Positions 48,925 to 58,534 are shown, numbered from the stretch's first letter. The stretch: 64,000 nt of DNA from DATBLE01 sp963808815 (GCA_963808815.1 CAWEGI010000016.1:124001-188000); one strand, 5' to 3'. Program-made: numbers and translations. The notes: generated by a model from the letters alone, not told the origin.

Positions 48925-50376
48925 ATGACCATCTCCGACACCCGCACCCGCTGGCTCGCCCTGATCGTCCTCTGCCTCGGCGACCTGATGATCGTCCTCG
49001 ACACGACGATCGTGAACGTCGCGCTGCCGTCGATCCGCGACGATCTGGGCTTCACCGAGACCTCGCTCGCCTGGGTGGTGAACGCGTACCTGCTCACGTT
49101 CGGCGGCTTCCTGCTCCTCGGCGGACGTCTCGGCGACCTGTTCGGGCAGCGCCGGATGTTCCTCGCCGGGATCGCGCTCTTCACGGCCGCCTCCGTCGTT
49201 TGCGGGCTCTCGACGAGCCAGGGCATGCTGGTCGCAGCGCGGGCGGTGCAGGGGGTCGGCGGCGCAGTCGTCTCGGCGGTCGCGCTCTCGCTGATCATGA
49301 CCCTCTTCACCGAGGCGGCCGAGCGGACGAAGGCAATGGGCGTGTTCGGGTTCGTCATGGCCGGGGGTGGCAGCATCGGCGTGCTGCTCGGGGGCGTGCT
49401 GACCGACACCCTGAGCTGGCACTGGATCTTCCTCGTCAACGTTCCCATCGGCGTCCTCGTCTACGTGCTGACGCTGCGGCTGCTGCCGCCGTCCGCGGCG
49501 CCCGAGACGCGCGGCAGACTCGACATCGCGGGTGCCGTGACCGTGACCGCCGCGCTGATGCTGGCGGTCTACGCGATCGTGAACGGGAACAAGAACGGCT
49601 GGCTCTCGGCCGAGACGCTCGGCCTCCTTGCCGCCGCGGCCGTGCTGGTGGCCGGTTTCTTCGTGATCGAGAACCGGGTCCGCGAGCCGCTCATGCCGCT
49701 CGCCGTCCTCAAGCTCCGCAACATCTGGGCCTCGAATCTGGTCGGGATCCTCTGGGCGGCGTCGATGTTCGCTTGGTTCTTCCTCTCCGCGCTCTACATG
49801 CAGCTGGTGCTCGGCTACAGCCCGCTGCAGGTCGGCCTCGCGTTCCTCCCGGCCAACGTGATCATGGGCCTCTTCTCGGTCGGCCTCTCGGCGAGGCTCG
49901 TGATGCGCTTCGGGATCAAGCCGCCGCTCGTCACCGGGCTCGGATTCGCCGCAGCGGGCTCGCTCCTGCTCTCGTTCGCCCCGGCCGACGGCACCTTCGT
50001 CGTCAACATCCTGCCCAGCATGATCCTGCTCGGGATCGGCGCCGGCATGGCGTTCAACCCTGTGCTGCTGGCTGCAATGAGCGACGTTCGGCCCGAGCAG
50101 TCCGGGCTCGCGTCCGGGATCGTCAACACCGCGTTCATGATGGGTGGAGCGCTCGGGCTCGCCGTGCTCGCCAGCCTCGCAGACTGGCGCACGGGCGACC
50201 TCCGCGATTCCGGGTCGAGCGAGCTCGCCGCGCTCACGGGCGGATACCAGCTGGCCTTCGTCGTCTCCACGGTGTTCGCGGTGGGTGCCGCAGCGATCGC
50301 TGGGCTGTTGCTCCGCCCCGGCGTGGCGCCGCAGCCCGCGGCCGCCCACGGCGAGGTCGCCACCGAGCTCGACTAG
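48925..50376 (+). CDS. DHA2-family (14-TMS) MFS drug transporter
   Basis: 483 residues from ATG 48925. Motif A-like LGGRLGDLFGQRRMFL, motif D1 LDTTIVNVALPSI, motif C GGSIGVLLGGVLTD. EmrB/QacA-type antiporter of drugs or metabolites. No regulator is attached; the sigma factor is upstream in the same direction but 290 bases away. The next DHA2 transporter at 50641 carries a fused TetR domain. Confidence 0.9.
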   Translation: MTISDTRTRWLALIVLCLGDLMIVLDTTIVNVALPSIRDDLGFTETSLAWVVNAYLLTFGGFLLLGGRLGDLFGQRRMFLAGIALFTAASVVCGLSTSQGMLVAARAVQGVGGAVVSAVALSLIMTLFTEAAERTKAMGVFGFVMAGGGSIGVLLGGVLTDTLSWHWIFLVNVPIGVLVYVLTLRLLPPSAAPETRGRLDIAGAVTVTAALMLAVYAIVNGNKNGWLSAETLGLLAAAAVLVAGFFVIENRVREPLMPLAVLKLRNIWASNLVGILWAASMFAWFFLSALYMQLVLGYSPLQVGLAFLPANVIMGLFSVGLSARLVMRFGIKPPLVTGLGFAAAGSLLLSFAPADGTFVVNILPSMILLGIGAGMAFNPVLLAAMSDVRPEQSGLASGIVNTAFMMGGALGLAVLASLADWRTGDLRDSGSSELAALTGGYQLAFVVSTVFAVGAAAIAGLLLRPGVAPQPAAAHGEVATELD

Positions 50377-50431
50377 TTCGAGGGTCAGGCTTCAGCCAGA
50401 CCTCTGCTTTCCGGGGGCACCTCGAAAGGCA

Positions 50432-50452
50432 GGAGACAGGCTGACGCCTGTC
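50432..50452. terminator. Hairpin downstream of the MFS gene
   Basis: AGACAGGC-TGAC-GCCTGTC forms a 7-8-bp stem between the MFS stop and the convergent micro-lipoprotein stop. No U-tract on either strand, so it is only a probable terminator. Confidence 0.5.
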
Positions 50453-50453
50453 C

Positions 50454-50540
50454 CTAGTAGCCGCCGCCTCCGCCGCAGCCGGCGAGGACGAGCGTCGCCA
50501 GGAGCGCGAGGGCGATCGCCACAAGGGTGATGTGCCGCAT
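50454..50540 (-). CDS. Micro-lipoprotein of 28 residues
   Basis: From ATG 50540 after a perfect AGGAGG at 50545-50550. It reads MRHITLVAIALALLATLVLA then GCGGGGGY. It has a basic n-region, a 16-residue hydrophobic h-region and an LVLAGC lipobox. Signal peptidase II processing would leave a lipid-modified CGGGGGY heptapeptide. The strong ribosome site and intact lipobox argue for a real gene. Too short for standard gene finding. It lies between two DHA2 transporters, divergent from the TetR-MFS gene. Confidence 0.6.
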   Translation of the reverse strand: MRHITLVAIALALLATLVLAGCGGGGGY

Positions 50541-50640
50541 GAGACCTCCTCTCATCAGCGGTGGGTACGCGCGGTCCGGCGAGATGGTTTCTCGGCTCGA
50601 ACTAAACGGAGGCGGCCTCCGGTTCTGCTAGCTTGAGGAC

Positions 50641-52812
50641 ATGACGCAACTGCGCCGCGATGCCGCCAGGAACCGCGCCAAGCTGACCGCCGCCGGGCGC
50701 GACGTCTTCGCCGAGCAGGGCCCCGACGCCTCGCTCGAGGAGGTCGCCCGCCGTGCCGGTGTGGGGATCGGCACGCTCTATCGCCACTTCCCGTCCCGCG
50801 AAGCCCTCGCCGAGGAGATCTTCGCCGAGCACATCGAGGAGGTGATCGCCGCGACCGAGGCGGCCGCGGCCGCCGAGGACGCGTGGATCGGCCTGGTCTC
50901 GTTCCTCGAGCACGTGCTCGGTCTGCAGGCCCGCAACCTCCCGTTGCGGGGCCTCTTCCTCCGGCACGGCGGCGGCCCCGGCATCGCCGAGCGGCGGCGG
51001 CTGATCTTCCCTCTCCTCGAGCAACTGGTCGAGCGTGCCCGCGAACAGCGAGTGGTTCGGGACGACCTCACCGTCGGCGACCTCTCGCTGGCGATGTGGT
51101 CATTCGCCCCGGTGCTGGAGGCGACGGCGGGAATCGCGCCGAACGTGTGGCGCCGGCACCTGCGCATCCTGCTCGACGGCATGCGGCCCGACGCCGCTAC
51201 GCAACAGGAGGTCGCTCCGCTCGCCGGGCGCCGGCTCGAGCGTGCGATCGACGCACTCCGCGAGCGCTACCACCGGCGGCAGGATCGCCGCGTGACCCCG
51301 CAGCCGCAGCGCATCCGCGTCATTTTCGGCGCGCTCGTCCTCGTCCTGATGCTCGCGGCGCTCGACCAGACGATCGTCTCGACTGCGTTGCCGACGATCG
51401 TCGGCGACCTGGGCGGGATCGAGCACCTCTCGTGGGTGGTGACCGCGTACCTGCTGACCTCGACGGTCTCCGGGCCGATCTACGGCAAGCTCGGCGACCT
51501 CTACGGCCGCAAGCCCGTCCTCCAGGTTGCGATCGTGATCTTCCTGATCGGCTCCGCACTCTGCGGGCTGAGCCAGAACATGGGCGAGCTGATCGCCTTC
51601 CGCGCGCTTCAGGGCATCGGGGCAGGCGGGCTGATCATCACGACGATCGCGGTCATCGGCGACGTCGTCGCGCCGCGCGAGCGCGGCCGCTACCAGGGGT
51701 TCATCGGCGCCGTCTTCGGCGTGGCGACCGTGATCGGGCCGCTGCTCGGCGGGTTCTTCGTCGACCACCTGTCGTGGCGCTGGATCTTCTACGTCAATCT
51801 GCCGATCGGGGCAGTCGCGCTCGTCGTGATCGGCGCCGTCTTCAACGCGCCGGTCGAGCGGGTGCGGCACAAGATCGACTGGCTCGGCGCGTCGCTCCTC
51901 ACCGGCGGGCTTTCGGCGCTGATCCTCCTGATCAGCCTCGGCGGCACGACGTACGCGTGGGACTCGACGCCGATCGTCGTGCTGGCCGTGCTGGCCGCGC
52001 TGCTGCTCCCGTTGTTCGTGCTCGCGGAGTCGCGCGCGAGCGAGCCGATCATGCCGCTCTCACTGTTCCGCAACCGCGTGTTCGTCGCCTCCAGCGCGAT
52101 CGGCTTCGCGGTCGGCCTGGCGCTCTTCGGCGCAATCGTCTACATGCCGGTGTTCCTGCAGATCGTCAAGGCCGAGAGCCCGACCGGCTCCGGCCTCCAG
52201 TTGACGCCGATGATGCTCGGCGTCCTGGTCGCGTCGATCACGGGAGGACAGCTGATCTCGCGCTACGGGCGTTACAAGGTGTTCCCGATCGTGGGCACGG
52301 CCGTGATGACGGTCGGGCTGCTGTTGCTCTCCCGGCTCGGGGTCGGCAGCTCGACCTGGACCGCGTCCGCGTACATGCTGGTCGTCGGGCTGGGGATCGG
52401 CATGGTCATGCAGGTGCTCGTCCTGGCCGTCCAGAACTCGGTCGACCACCGGCTGATGGGAGTCGCCACCTCCGGTGCAATCCTCTTCCGTCAGATCGGC
52501 GGCTCGATCGGTGTGGCGCTCTTCGGCGCGATCTTCGCCAATCGCCTGGGCGGGAACCTGGCCGAGCGGCTACCCGGCGTCAGCCTGCCCAAGACGGCCA
52601 ACCCCGAGGCGGTCCAGCACCTGCCGCCGGCGATTCACGACGCGTACGTGTCGGCGTTCGCCGCATCGCTTCAGCCTGTCTTCGTCGTCGGCGCCGCGGT
52701 CGGTGTCGCCGCCTTCCTGCTCACCTGGCTCCTCCGGGAGATGCCGCTCCGCCATACGACCGGCGCGGCGGAGACGGCGGGCGAGACCTTCGGTCTGGAA
52801 GAAGCGGCCTAG
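50641..52812 (+). CDS. TetR repressor-DHA2 MFS transporter fusion
   Basis: One frame of 723 residues. Residues 1-60 are a TetR HTH (AGRDVFAEQGPDASLEEVARRAGVGIGTLYRHFPSREAL), 60-210 the TetR ligand domain, and 218-720 a DHA2 transporter (LAALDQTIVSTALPTIVG, YGKLGDLYGRKP, GLIITTIAVIGDVVAPRERG). The transporter would normally start at GTG 51292. A TGA lies at 51293-51295 one base out of frame, so the ancestral form was probably tetR ending in a GTGA overlap. Loss or gain of one base upstream would create this fusion, as would an assembly error. Confidence 0.75.
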   Translation: MTQLRRDAARNRAKLTAAGRDVFAEQGPDASLEEVARRAGVGIGTLYRHFPSREALAEEIFAEHIEEVIAATEAAAAAEDAWIGLVSFLEHVLGLQARNLPLRGLFLRHGGGPGIAERRRLIFPLLEQLVERAREQRVVRDDLTVGDLSLAMWSFAPVLEATAGIAPNVWRRHLRILLDGMRPDAATQQEVAPLAGRRLERAIDALRERYHRRQDRRVTPQPQRIRVIFGALVLVLMLAALDQTIVSTALPTIVGDLGGIEHLSWVVTAYLLTSTVSGPIYGKLGDLYGRKPVLQVAIVIFLIGSALCGLSQNMGELIAFRALQGIGAGGLIITTIAVIGDVVAPRERGRYQGFIGAVFGVATVIGPLLGGFFVDHLSWRWIFYVNLPIGAVALVVIGAVFNAPVERVRHKIDWLGASLLTGGLSALILLISLGGTTYAWDSTPIVVLAVLAALLLPLFVLAESRASEPIMPLSLFRNRVFVASSAIGFAVGLALFGAIVYMPVFLQIVKAESPTGSGLQLTPMMLGVLVASITGGQLISRYGRYKVFPIVGTAVMTVGLLLLSRLGVGSSTWTASAYMLVVGLGIGMVMQVLVLAVQNSVDHRLMGVATSGAILFRQIGGSIGVALFGAIFANRLGGNLAERLPGVSLPKTANPEAVQHLPPAIHDAYVSAFAASLQPVFVVGAAVGVAAFLLTWLLREMPLRHTTGAAETAGETFGLEEAA

Positions 52813-54179
52813 CCCGCCGGCAGCACGAGCCACACGTCGGCGCCGCCGCGCTCGCGGTTGGCGGCGTGCGTCTCACCCCCGTGGGCGTCGGCGATCGTCC
52901 GGACGATCGCCAGCCCGAGTCCTGCGCCGCCGCCTGCCCGCGCCGCGTCCGGTCGCGAGAAGCGCTCGAAGGCGGTCTCGAGGAACTCCGGCGGAAAGCC
53001 CGAGCCCTCGTCGGCGACGTGAAGCTCGACGACGCCGTCGACCTGCATCGCCTCGAGCCGCACGCGTCCGCCGCCGTGGCGCAATGAGTTGTCGACCAGG
53101 TTCCCGAGCGCCTGCTCGAGCCGGATCCGGTCGCCTCGCACCCTGATCCCGTCGGTTGCGACTGCCTGCACCGACCGGCCGGCCTCTTCCGCGCGCCACT
53201 CGAAGCGGCGGGCGACGGAGGCGAGCAGCTCCGACGTCGGCACCGGCTCGAGCCGGAGGGGCAGCTTCCCGCGCTCGGAACGGGCGATCAGCAGGAGATC
53301 GTCCGCGAGCTGGGTCAGCCGGTCGACCTCCTCGGCCGAGCAGCGCACCGCGTCGCGGAGCTCGGCGTCCGACTCGGCATGCCGCAGCGCGAGCTCCAGC
53401 TCGGTGCGCAGCAGCGCGAGCGGCGTCCGGAGCTCGTGGCCGGCGTCGGCGACGAAGTCGCGCTCGCGGGCGAGCGCGGACTCGAGGCGCCCGAGCATCT
53501 CGTTCAGCGTCTCGCCCAGTCGCTGCACCTCGTCTCTCGTCTCGGGCACCGGCAGCCGCTCCCCCGGCGTCTCGGCCGAGATCTGCGCCGCCTGCCGCCG
53601 CATTCGCTCGACGGGCCGCAGGGCCGCGCCGGCGAGCAGGTAGCCCGCCAGCGTGGCGAGGATCAGCGCGACGGGGCCCGCGATCAGCAGCTCGTCTCGG
53701 AAGCTCGAGAGGGTCTCCAGGTTGTTCTCGCGCGTGGCGCCGACGACGAGCACGAGGTCGCGGCCGCCGCGCTCCACCGGCGTCGCGAGGAGCCGCGAGG
53801 GCTCGTCGAGGCCCGGCGTGCGCGGCCGGTTCGCGAACGTCGTCCCCCGGCGGGCAGCCGCCAGCTCGTCCGGCGTGAGCACGGATGCGGACCCGAGCGG
53901 AGGTGTCGCCTGGAGCACCCGGCCGCGCCGGTCGAGAAGCTGGGCGTAGCTCTCGCCGCTCTCGATCAGGTGGCCCGCCTCGGCGACGTCGATCGAGGAA
54001 CGGGGATCGCGCACGAGCGCGGCCAGATCCTGCGCATGCAGTCGGAGATCACGGTCGAGCGCGAGCGCCAGGTGCGACTCCAGGCGGGCGTAGAGGAACC
54101 AGCTCGTCGCCGCCAGGACGACCGTCATCGCCAGCGCGAAGGCGCCGGCGACCCGCAGCCTGATCGGTGTTCGCCTCAT
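52809..54179 (-). CDS. Sensor histidine kinase
   Basis: 456 residues from ATG 54179, overlapping the regulator's stop by ATGA. Two membrane helices (AFALAMTVVLAATSWFLY and GPVALILATLAGYLLAGAAL) flank an extracytoplasmic sensor. HAMP, then H-box FVADAGHELRTPLALLRTELEL, N-box LGNLVDNSLRHGG, G-boxes VADEGSGFP and GGGAGLGLAIVRTIADAHGG. Phosphorylates the paired OmpR-type regulator. Confidence 0.92.
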   Translation of the reverse strand: MRRTPIRLRVAGAFALAMTVVLAATSWFLYARLESHLALALDRDLRLHAQDLAALVRDPRSSIDVAEAGHLIESGESYAQLLDRRGRVLQATPPLGSASVLTPDELAAARRGTTFANRPRTPGLDEPSRLLATPVERGGRDLVLVVGATRENNLETLSSFRDELLIAGPVALILATLAGYLLAGAALRPVERMRRQAAQISAETPGERLPVPETRDEVQRLGETLNEMLGRLESALARERDFVADAGHELRTPLALLRTELELALRHAESDAELRDAVRCSAEEVDRLTQLADDLLLIARSERGKLPLRLEPVPTSELLASVARRFEWRAEEAGRSVQAVATDGIRVRGDRIRLEQALGNLVDNSLRHGGGRVRLEAMQVDGVVELHVADEGSGFPPEFLETAFERFSRPDAARAGGGAGLGLAIVRTIADAHGGETHAANRERGGADVWLVLPAG

Positions 54180-54856
54180 CGTCCGTCGTCGGTGCGCAGC
54201 CGGTACCCCGCGCCGCGGACCGTCTCGAGCGTGTGCCGCCCGAACGGCTCGTCGATCTTGGCGCGCAGGCGGCGAACGTAGACGTCGACAACGTTCGAGC
54301 GGTTCTCGTAGGCGAAATCCCAGGCGTTCTCGAGCAGCTCGTACCGCGAGAGCACCTGCCCGGCCCGTCGCATGAAGACCTCGAGCAGCGCGAATTCCTT
54401 GGTGGTCAGGGGAAGCCGTGTACCGCCTCGCCGTACCTCGCGGGTCCCGGGGTCGAGGCTCAGGTCGCCGACCTCGAGGACGATCGGCCGCTCCGCGTCG
54501 CCGCGCCGGGCGAGCGCGCGCAGGCGGGCGAGCAGCTCCGCGAACGCGAACGGCTTGACCAGGTAGTCGTCGGCGCCGGTGTCGAGCCCGGCGACGCGGT
54601 CCTCGACGGAGTCGCGGGCGGTCAGCATCAGCACCGGCGACCAGATCCCCGCCTCGCGCAGTCGCCGGCAGGTCTCGAAGCCGTTCAGACCCGGCAGCAT
54701 CACGTCGAGCACGATCGCGTCGTAGGGGTGCGCGCCGGCGAAGACGAGCGCCTCCTCGCCGCTGGGTGCCACGTCGGCGGCGAGCCCCTCCTTGACGAGG
54801 CCACGACGAATCAGGCTCGCCATCCGCAGCTCGTCCTCGACGACCAGCACGCGCAT
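54176..54856 (-). CDS. OmpR-family response regulator
   Basis: 226 residues from ATG 54856 (ATG 54880 in frame adds 8). Receiver domain: VLVVEDELRMAS, phosphoacceptor in IVLDVMLPGLNGF, LTARDSVEDR, KPFAFAELLAR. DNA-binding domain: LTTKEFALLEVFMRRAGQVLSR and NVVDVYVRRLRAKI. Divergent from the secreted-protein/ABC operon at 54965, whose likely regulator it is. Confidence 0.93.
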   Translation of the reverse strand: MRVLVVEDELRMASLIRRGLVKEGLAADVAPSGEEALVFAGAHPYDAIVLDVMLPGLNGFETCRRLREAGIWSPVLMLTARDSVEDRVAGLDTGADDYLVKPFAFAELLARLRALARRGDAERPIVLEVGDLSLDPGTREVRRGGTRLPLTTKEFALLEVFMRRAGQVLSRYELLENAWDFAYENRSNVVDVYVRRLRAKIDEPFGRHTLETVRGAGYRLRTDDGR

Positions 54857-54964
54857 GTCCCAATCGTGACGAATCGTCATGAAAAGGAGATGACAGCCGC
54901 AGTCATCTTCGGTTCATGCGCCGTCCGTAGCGTGGCCGGCGTCATGTCGCCAGAAGGGATCGAA
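54857..54964. promoter_or_regulatory. Divergent regulatory region of regulator and ABC operon
   Basis: Contains a tandem direct repeat TCGTGACGAA-TCGTCATGAA at about 54867-54886, the spacing expected for an OmpR/PhoB-type dimer, just upstream of both divergent genes. Confidence 0.45.
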
Positions 54965-55645
54965 ATGCACCGGAACATCGTTCTCGTAGCTGCGGGAATC
55001 GCTGCGGCGCTCGGCGTGGCGGCCGGCGCAGCCGGAGGCAACCCGCAAGGCTTCGCAGCGAAGGTCGACAATCCCTGGTTCCCGCTGAAGCCCGGGACTC
55101 GGTACGAGTACGTCGGTATCAAGGACGGCCGACCGTCCCGCGACGTCGTGGTCGTCACGCATCAGGTGCGCACGATCCAGGGCGCGCCGTGCGTCGCCGT
55201 CTCGGATCGGCTCTACGTCGACGGCAAGCTCCACGAGCGGACGACCGACTGGTACACGCAGGATCGCCGCGGCAACGTCTGGTACTTCGGCGAGGACACG
55301 GCCGAGCTCGACAAGAACGGCAACGTCACGAGTACCGAAGGCACCTGGCTTGCCGGCCGGGACGGGGCCCAGCCCGGGATCTACATGCCGGCGAGTCCCC
55401 ACGTCGGTCAGTCGGGGCGGCAGGAGTACTACAAGGGGCATGCGGAGGACCACTTCCGCGTTGCCGCCGTGATCCGCTCGATCTCCGGGGCGCCGGTCTC
55501 GGTCCTCACCGAGGAGACGACTCCGCTCGAGCCTGGCGTGGTCGACAACAAGCTTTACGTGCGCGGCGTCGGCACGGTGACGGAGCTGACCGTCAAGGGC
55601 GGCGACGAGCGCAACCAGCTGATCTCGGTGACGCACGGAGCATGA
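54965..55645 (+). CDS. Secreted protein of unknown function
   Basis: 226 residues from ATG 54965 (AAGGG upstream; ATG 54944 also in frame). Signal peptide IVLVAAGIAAALGVAAGAAG. The mature part NPWFPLKPGTRYEYVGIKDG, VVVTHQV, and LYVDGKLHERTTDWYTQDRRGNVWYFGEDTAEL resembles the beta-rich DUF-type domain of exported actinobacterial proteins. It overlaps the ABC ATPase gene by ATGA, so it may be a surface component related to that transporter or a target of the two-component system. Confidence 0.72.
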   Translation: MHRNIVLVAAGIAAALGVAAGAAGGNPQGFAAKVDNPWFPLKPGTRYEYVGIKDGRPSRDVVVVTHQVRTIQGAPCVAVSDRLYVDGKLHERTTDWYTQDRRGNVWYFGEDTAELDKNGNVTSTEGTWLAGRDGAQPGIYMPASPHVGQSGRQEYYKGHAEDHFRVAAVIRSISGAPVSVLTEETTPLEPGVVDNKLYVRGVGTVTELTVKGGDERNQLISVTHGA

Positions 55646-56586
55646 GCGCGGCCGTCGAGGCAGAGGCTGTCGGGCGGCGGTACGGGCCCGTGACGGCCGT
55701 CGAGGATCTCTCCTTCTCGGTGGAAGCGGGCGAGATCCTCGGCGTGCTCGGCCCGAACGGGGCCGGCAAGACGACCGCCATCCGCGTGTTGACGACGATT
55801 CTGCCGCCGACCCGGGGGACGTTCAATGTCGCCGGAATCCCCTCCTCTCGCCCGGCCGAGATCCGCCGTCGGATCGGCGTCCTCCCGGAGAGCGGCGGCT
55901 ACCCGGATCGCCAGACCGGCGAGGAGTACCTCCGCTATCACGCGCGCCTGTTCGGATACAGCCGCGCCCACGGCCGAGCGGTTGCCGACGAGCTGCTGGT
56001 CGAGGTCGGTCTTGACGAACGGCGTCGGTCGTTGATCGCCGCCTACAGCCGGGGCATGCGCCAGCGGCTCGGGATCGCCCGCGCGCTCGTCAACCGGCCC
56101 GACGTGGTCTTCCTCGACGAGCCGACGCTCGGCCTCGACCCTGCCGGCCAGCGGCAGATGCTCCAGACGGTGCGGCAGATCGCGGCCGAGCGCGGCGCGA
56201 CCGTCCTCCTCAGCACGCATCTGCTGGCCGAGGTCGAGGAAACCTGCACCCGAATCCTCATCCTCAATCGAGGGCGTGTGGTCGCAGACGGCACGGTGGC
56301 GGAGATCACACGGCGTGCGGCGGCGCCGCGCAGCGCCCGGCTCCAGATCGTCCCCGACCAGGCAGAGCGCGCCGCCGAGCTGCTCCGATCCGTCCCCGGC
56401 GTCCAGCGGGTGGAGATCCTGGACGACCGGCCAGGGCTGCTCGTGGTCACGTTCGACGGCTCGGGCGAGCTGCCGGTCAACGAGGCGCTGGTCGCGCTCG
56501 CGGCTCCCGGCCTGCCGATCGTCTCGTTCGAGCTGGAGAGAGCACGGCTCAGCGACGCATTCCTCGCGATGACGGAAGCCGCATGA
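55642..56586 (+). CDS. ABC-2 type transporter ATP-binding protein
   Basis: 314 residues. Walker A LGPNGAGKTT, signature YSRGMRQRLGIAR, Walker B VVFLDEPTLGLDP, H-loop LSTHLL. The last 80 residues are the DUF4162-type tail typical of ABC-2 exporters (drug, lantibiotic or Na+ export). Overlaps both neighbours by 4 bases. Acts with the 56583 permease. Confidence 0.92.
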   Translation: MSAAVEAEAVGRRYGPVTAVEDLSFSVEAGEILGVLGPNGAGKTTAIRVLTTILPPTRGTFNVAGIPSSRPAEIRRRIGVLPESGGYPDRQTGEEYLRYHARLFGYSRAHGRAVADELLVEVGLDERRRSLIAAYSRGMRQRLGIARALVNRPDVVFLDEPTLGLDPAGQRQMLQTVRQIAAERGATVLLSTHLLAEVEETCTRILILNRGRVVADGTVAEITRRAAAPRSARLQIVPDQAERAAELLRSVPGVQRVEILDDRPGLLVVTFDGSGELPVNEALVALAAPGLPIVSFELERARLSDAFLAMTEAA

Positions 56587-57374
56587 GCGCCTTGCAGGAG
56601 TCTCGCCGGGCGTGGCCCGCAGTAGTGGAGCAGGAGCTGCGCGACCTCTGGATCGGCGGCCGCGGCCTCGCGCTGAGCGTCGCCTTCGGCGTCCTGATGA
56701 GCGTCGTGGCCTATCTGGTCGCCGCGAACCGAGGCCTCAACTTCCTCGAGCACCGGGAGACAGTCAATCTGACGTTGCAGGTGGCGGTCGCGGTCGGGGC
56801 GTTGCTGACGCTGCTCGCAGGGGCCGACGCGGTCAGCGGCGAGCGCGAGCGCGGGACGCTGGAGAGCCTGCTCTTGAGCCCTGCGTCGCGACTCGGGCTC
56901 ACCGCCGGCAAGCTGCTGGCGGCGCTGTCGTTGTGGGCGGCGGCCTTCGCGATCACGCTGCCGTACGTCTGGTTCCTGGGGCGGGGTGTGGGGATCGTCG
57001 GCGATTCGGTGGTCACGGGAGCGGTGGTGGGGACGCTGCTCGCGCTCTTCCTCGCGTCGCTCGGCGTCCTGATCAGCGTCTTCTCCGGCTCCAACCGCGT
57101 CAGCCTCTCGGTCAGCCTGTTCGCACTGCTCGCGTTGTTCGTGCCGACGCAACTCCCGTCGGGTGCGCAGAAGGGCCGGCTCGGCGAGGGGTTGCTGCGA
57201 CTCGACCCGATCACCGCCGGCGAGCATTACGTCGGGAGGATCGTCGTCGACGGCCGCGGCTGGAGCGAGGACGTCTCGTGGCTTCTGTCCCCGACGATCG
57301 CCGCGGTCGTGCTCACCACCGCCGCGCTCGCAGCGGGATCGCGCCTGCGCCTCGCCGTGGGGGTCGGGAGATGA
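56583..57374 (+). CDS. ABC-2 type transporter permease
   Basis: 263 residues, about six membrane segments: GLALSVAFGVLMSVVAYLVA, VAVAVGALLTLLAGADAV, LAALSLWAAAFAITLPYVWFL, VVGTLLALFLASLGVLISVF, FALLALFVPT. Contains ERERGTLESLLLSPASRLGL, the conserved ABC-2 loop. No second permease is present, so it probably homodimerises. Confidence 0.87.
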   Translation: MSALQESRRAWPAVVEQELRDLWIGGRGLALSVAFGVLMSVVAYLVAANRGLNFLEHRETVNLTLQVAVAVGALLTLLAGADAVSGERERGTLESLLLSPASRLGLTAGKLLAALSLWAAAFAITLPYVWFLGRGVGIVGDSVVTGAVVGTLLALFLASLGVLISVFSGSNRVSLSVSLFALLALFVPTQLPSGAQKGRLGEGLLRLDPITAGEHYVGRIVVDGRGWSEDVSWLLSPTIAAVVLTTAALAAGSRLRLAVGVGR

Positions 57375-57890
57375 CGCGCCTGGCGGCCGCCCTGTTCGTC
57401 GCCGCGGTCCTCGCCGGGCCGGCGGCTGCCGCTCCGGGTCCGCTGACGCTGTCGGTCGACCGCACGCAGGTCTCGACCCGCCTCGGTCACTCCTTCGTTT
57501 TCCGCTCGACGATCGCGAATCGCAGCAACTCGCCCGCCGCCGGACAGATCGCACATCTGAACGTGCTCAGCCTGCGGCCCGGCGTCTACGTCGATCCCGA
57601 GGACTGGTCGTCGCATCGGACGCGTTACCTCGCGCCGATCCCGCCGCACGGCTCGACCACTGTGACGTGGCGGGTGAAGGCGGTGAATGCCGGGTCGATC
57701 GGCGTCTACGTCGCCGTTGTCCCCGCGAGCGGAAGCTCCGTCCGGCCTGCCACCGGCCCGATGGTCCACGCCTCGATCACAGACCGCAGGAGCCTGAACT
57801 CCAGGTGGGATCGCCCCGCTTGCTCTCGGCGTGCCGCTGGTGCTGGTCGGTCTGCTGGTCGTCGTCCGGGTTCGCCGCCGGGCCTACTAG
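57371..57890 (+). pseudogene. Exported C-terminally anchored protein, frameshifted
   Basis: ATG 57371 overlaps the permease stop. A signal peptide (LAAALFVAAVLAGPAAAAPG) is followed by an Ig-like/NEW3-type domain (LTLSVDRTQVSTRLGHSFVFRSTIANRSN). Its expected C-terminal membrane helix GIAPLALGVPLVLVGLLVVV RVRRRAY lies one frame over, from about 57811 to TAG 57888-57890. Removing one base near 57803 (AACTCCAGG to AACCCAGG) restores a single frame. Without it the frame runs on antisense through tdk. Likely a partner of the ABC operon if functional. Confidence 0.68.
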
Positions 57891-57896
57891 CACGCA

Positions 57897-57925
57897 GTCG
57901 GTGCCGGGCAGAGCCCGGCACCGAC
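57897..57925. terminator. Bidirectional hairpin between convergent genes
   Basis: Perfect 13-bp dyad GTCGGTGCCGGGC-AGA-GCCCGGCACCGAC between the frameshifted gene and tdk. No long U-tract. It probably ends both transcripts. Confidence 0.75.
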
Positions 57926-57940
57926 GCAAAGGCGGGCATC

Positions 57941-58534
<594 letters not shown>

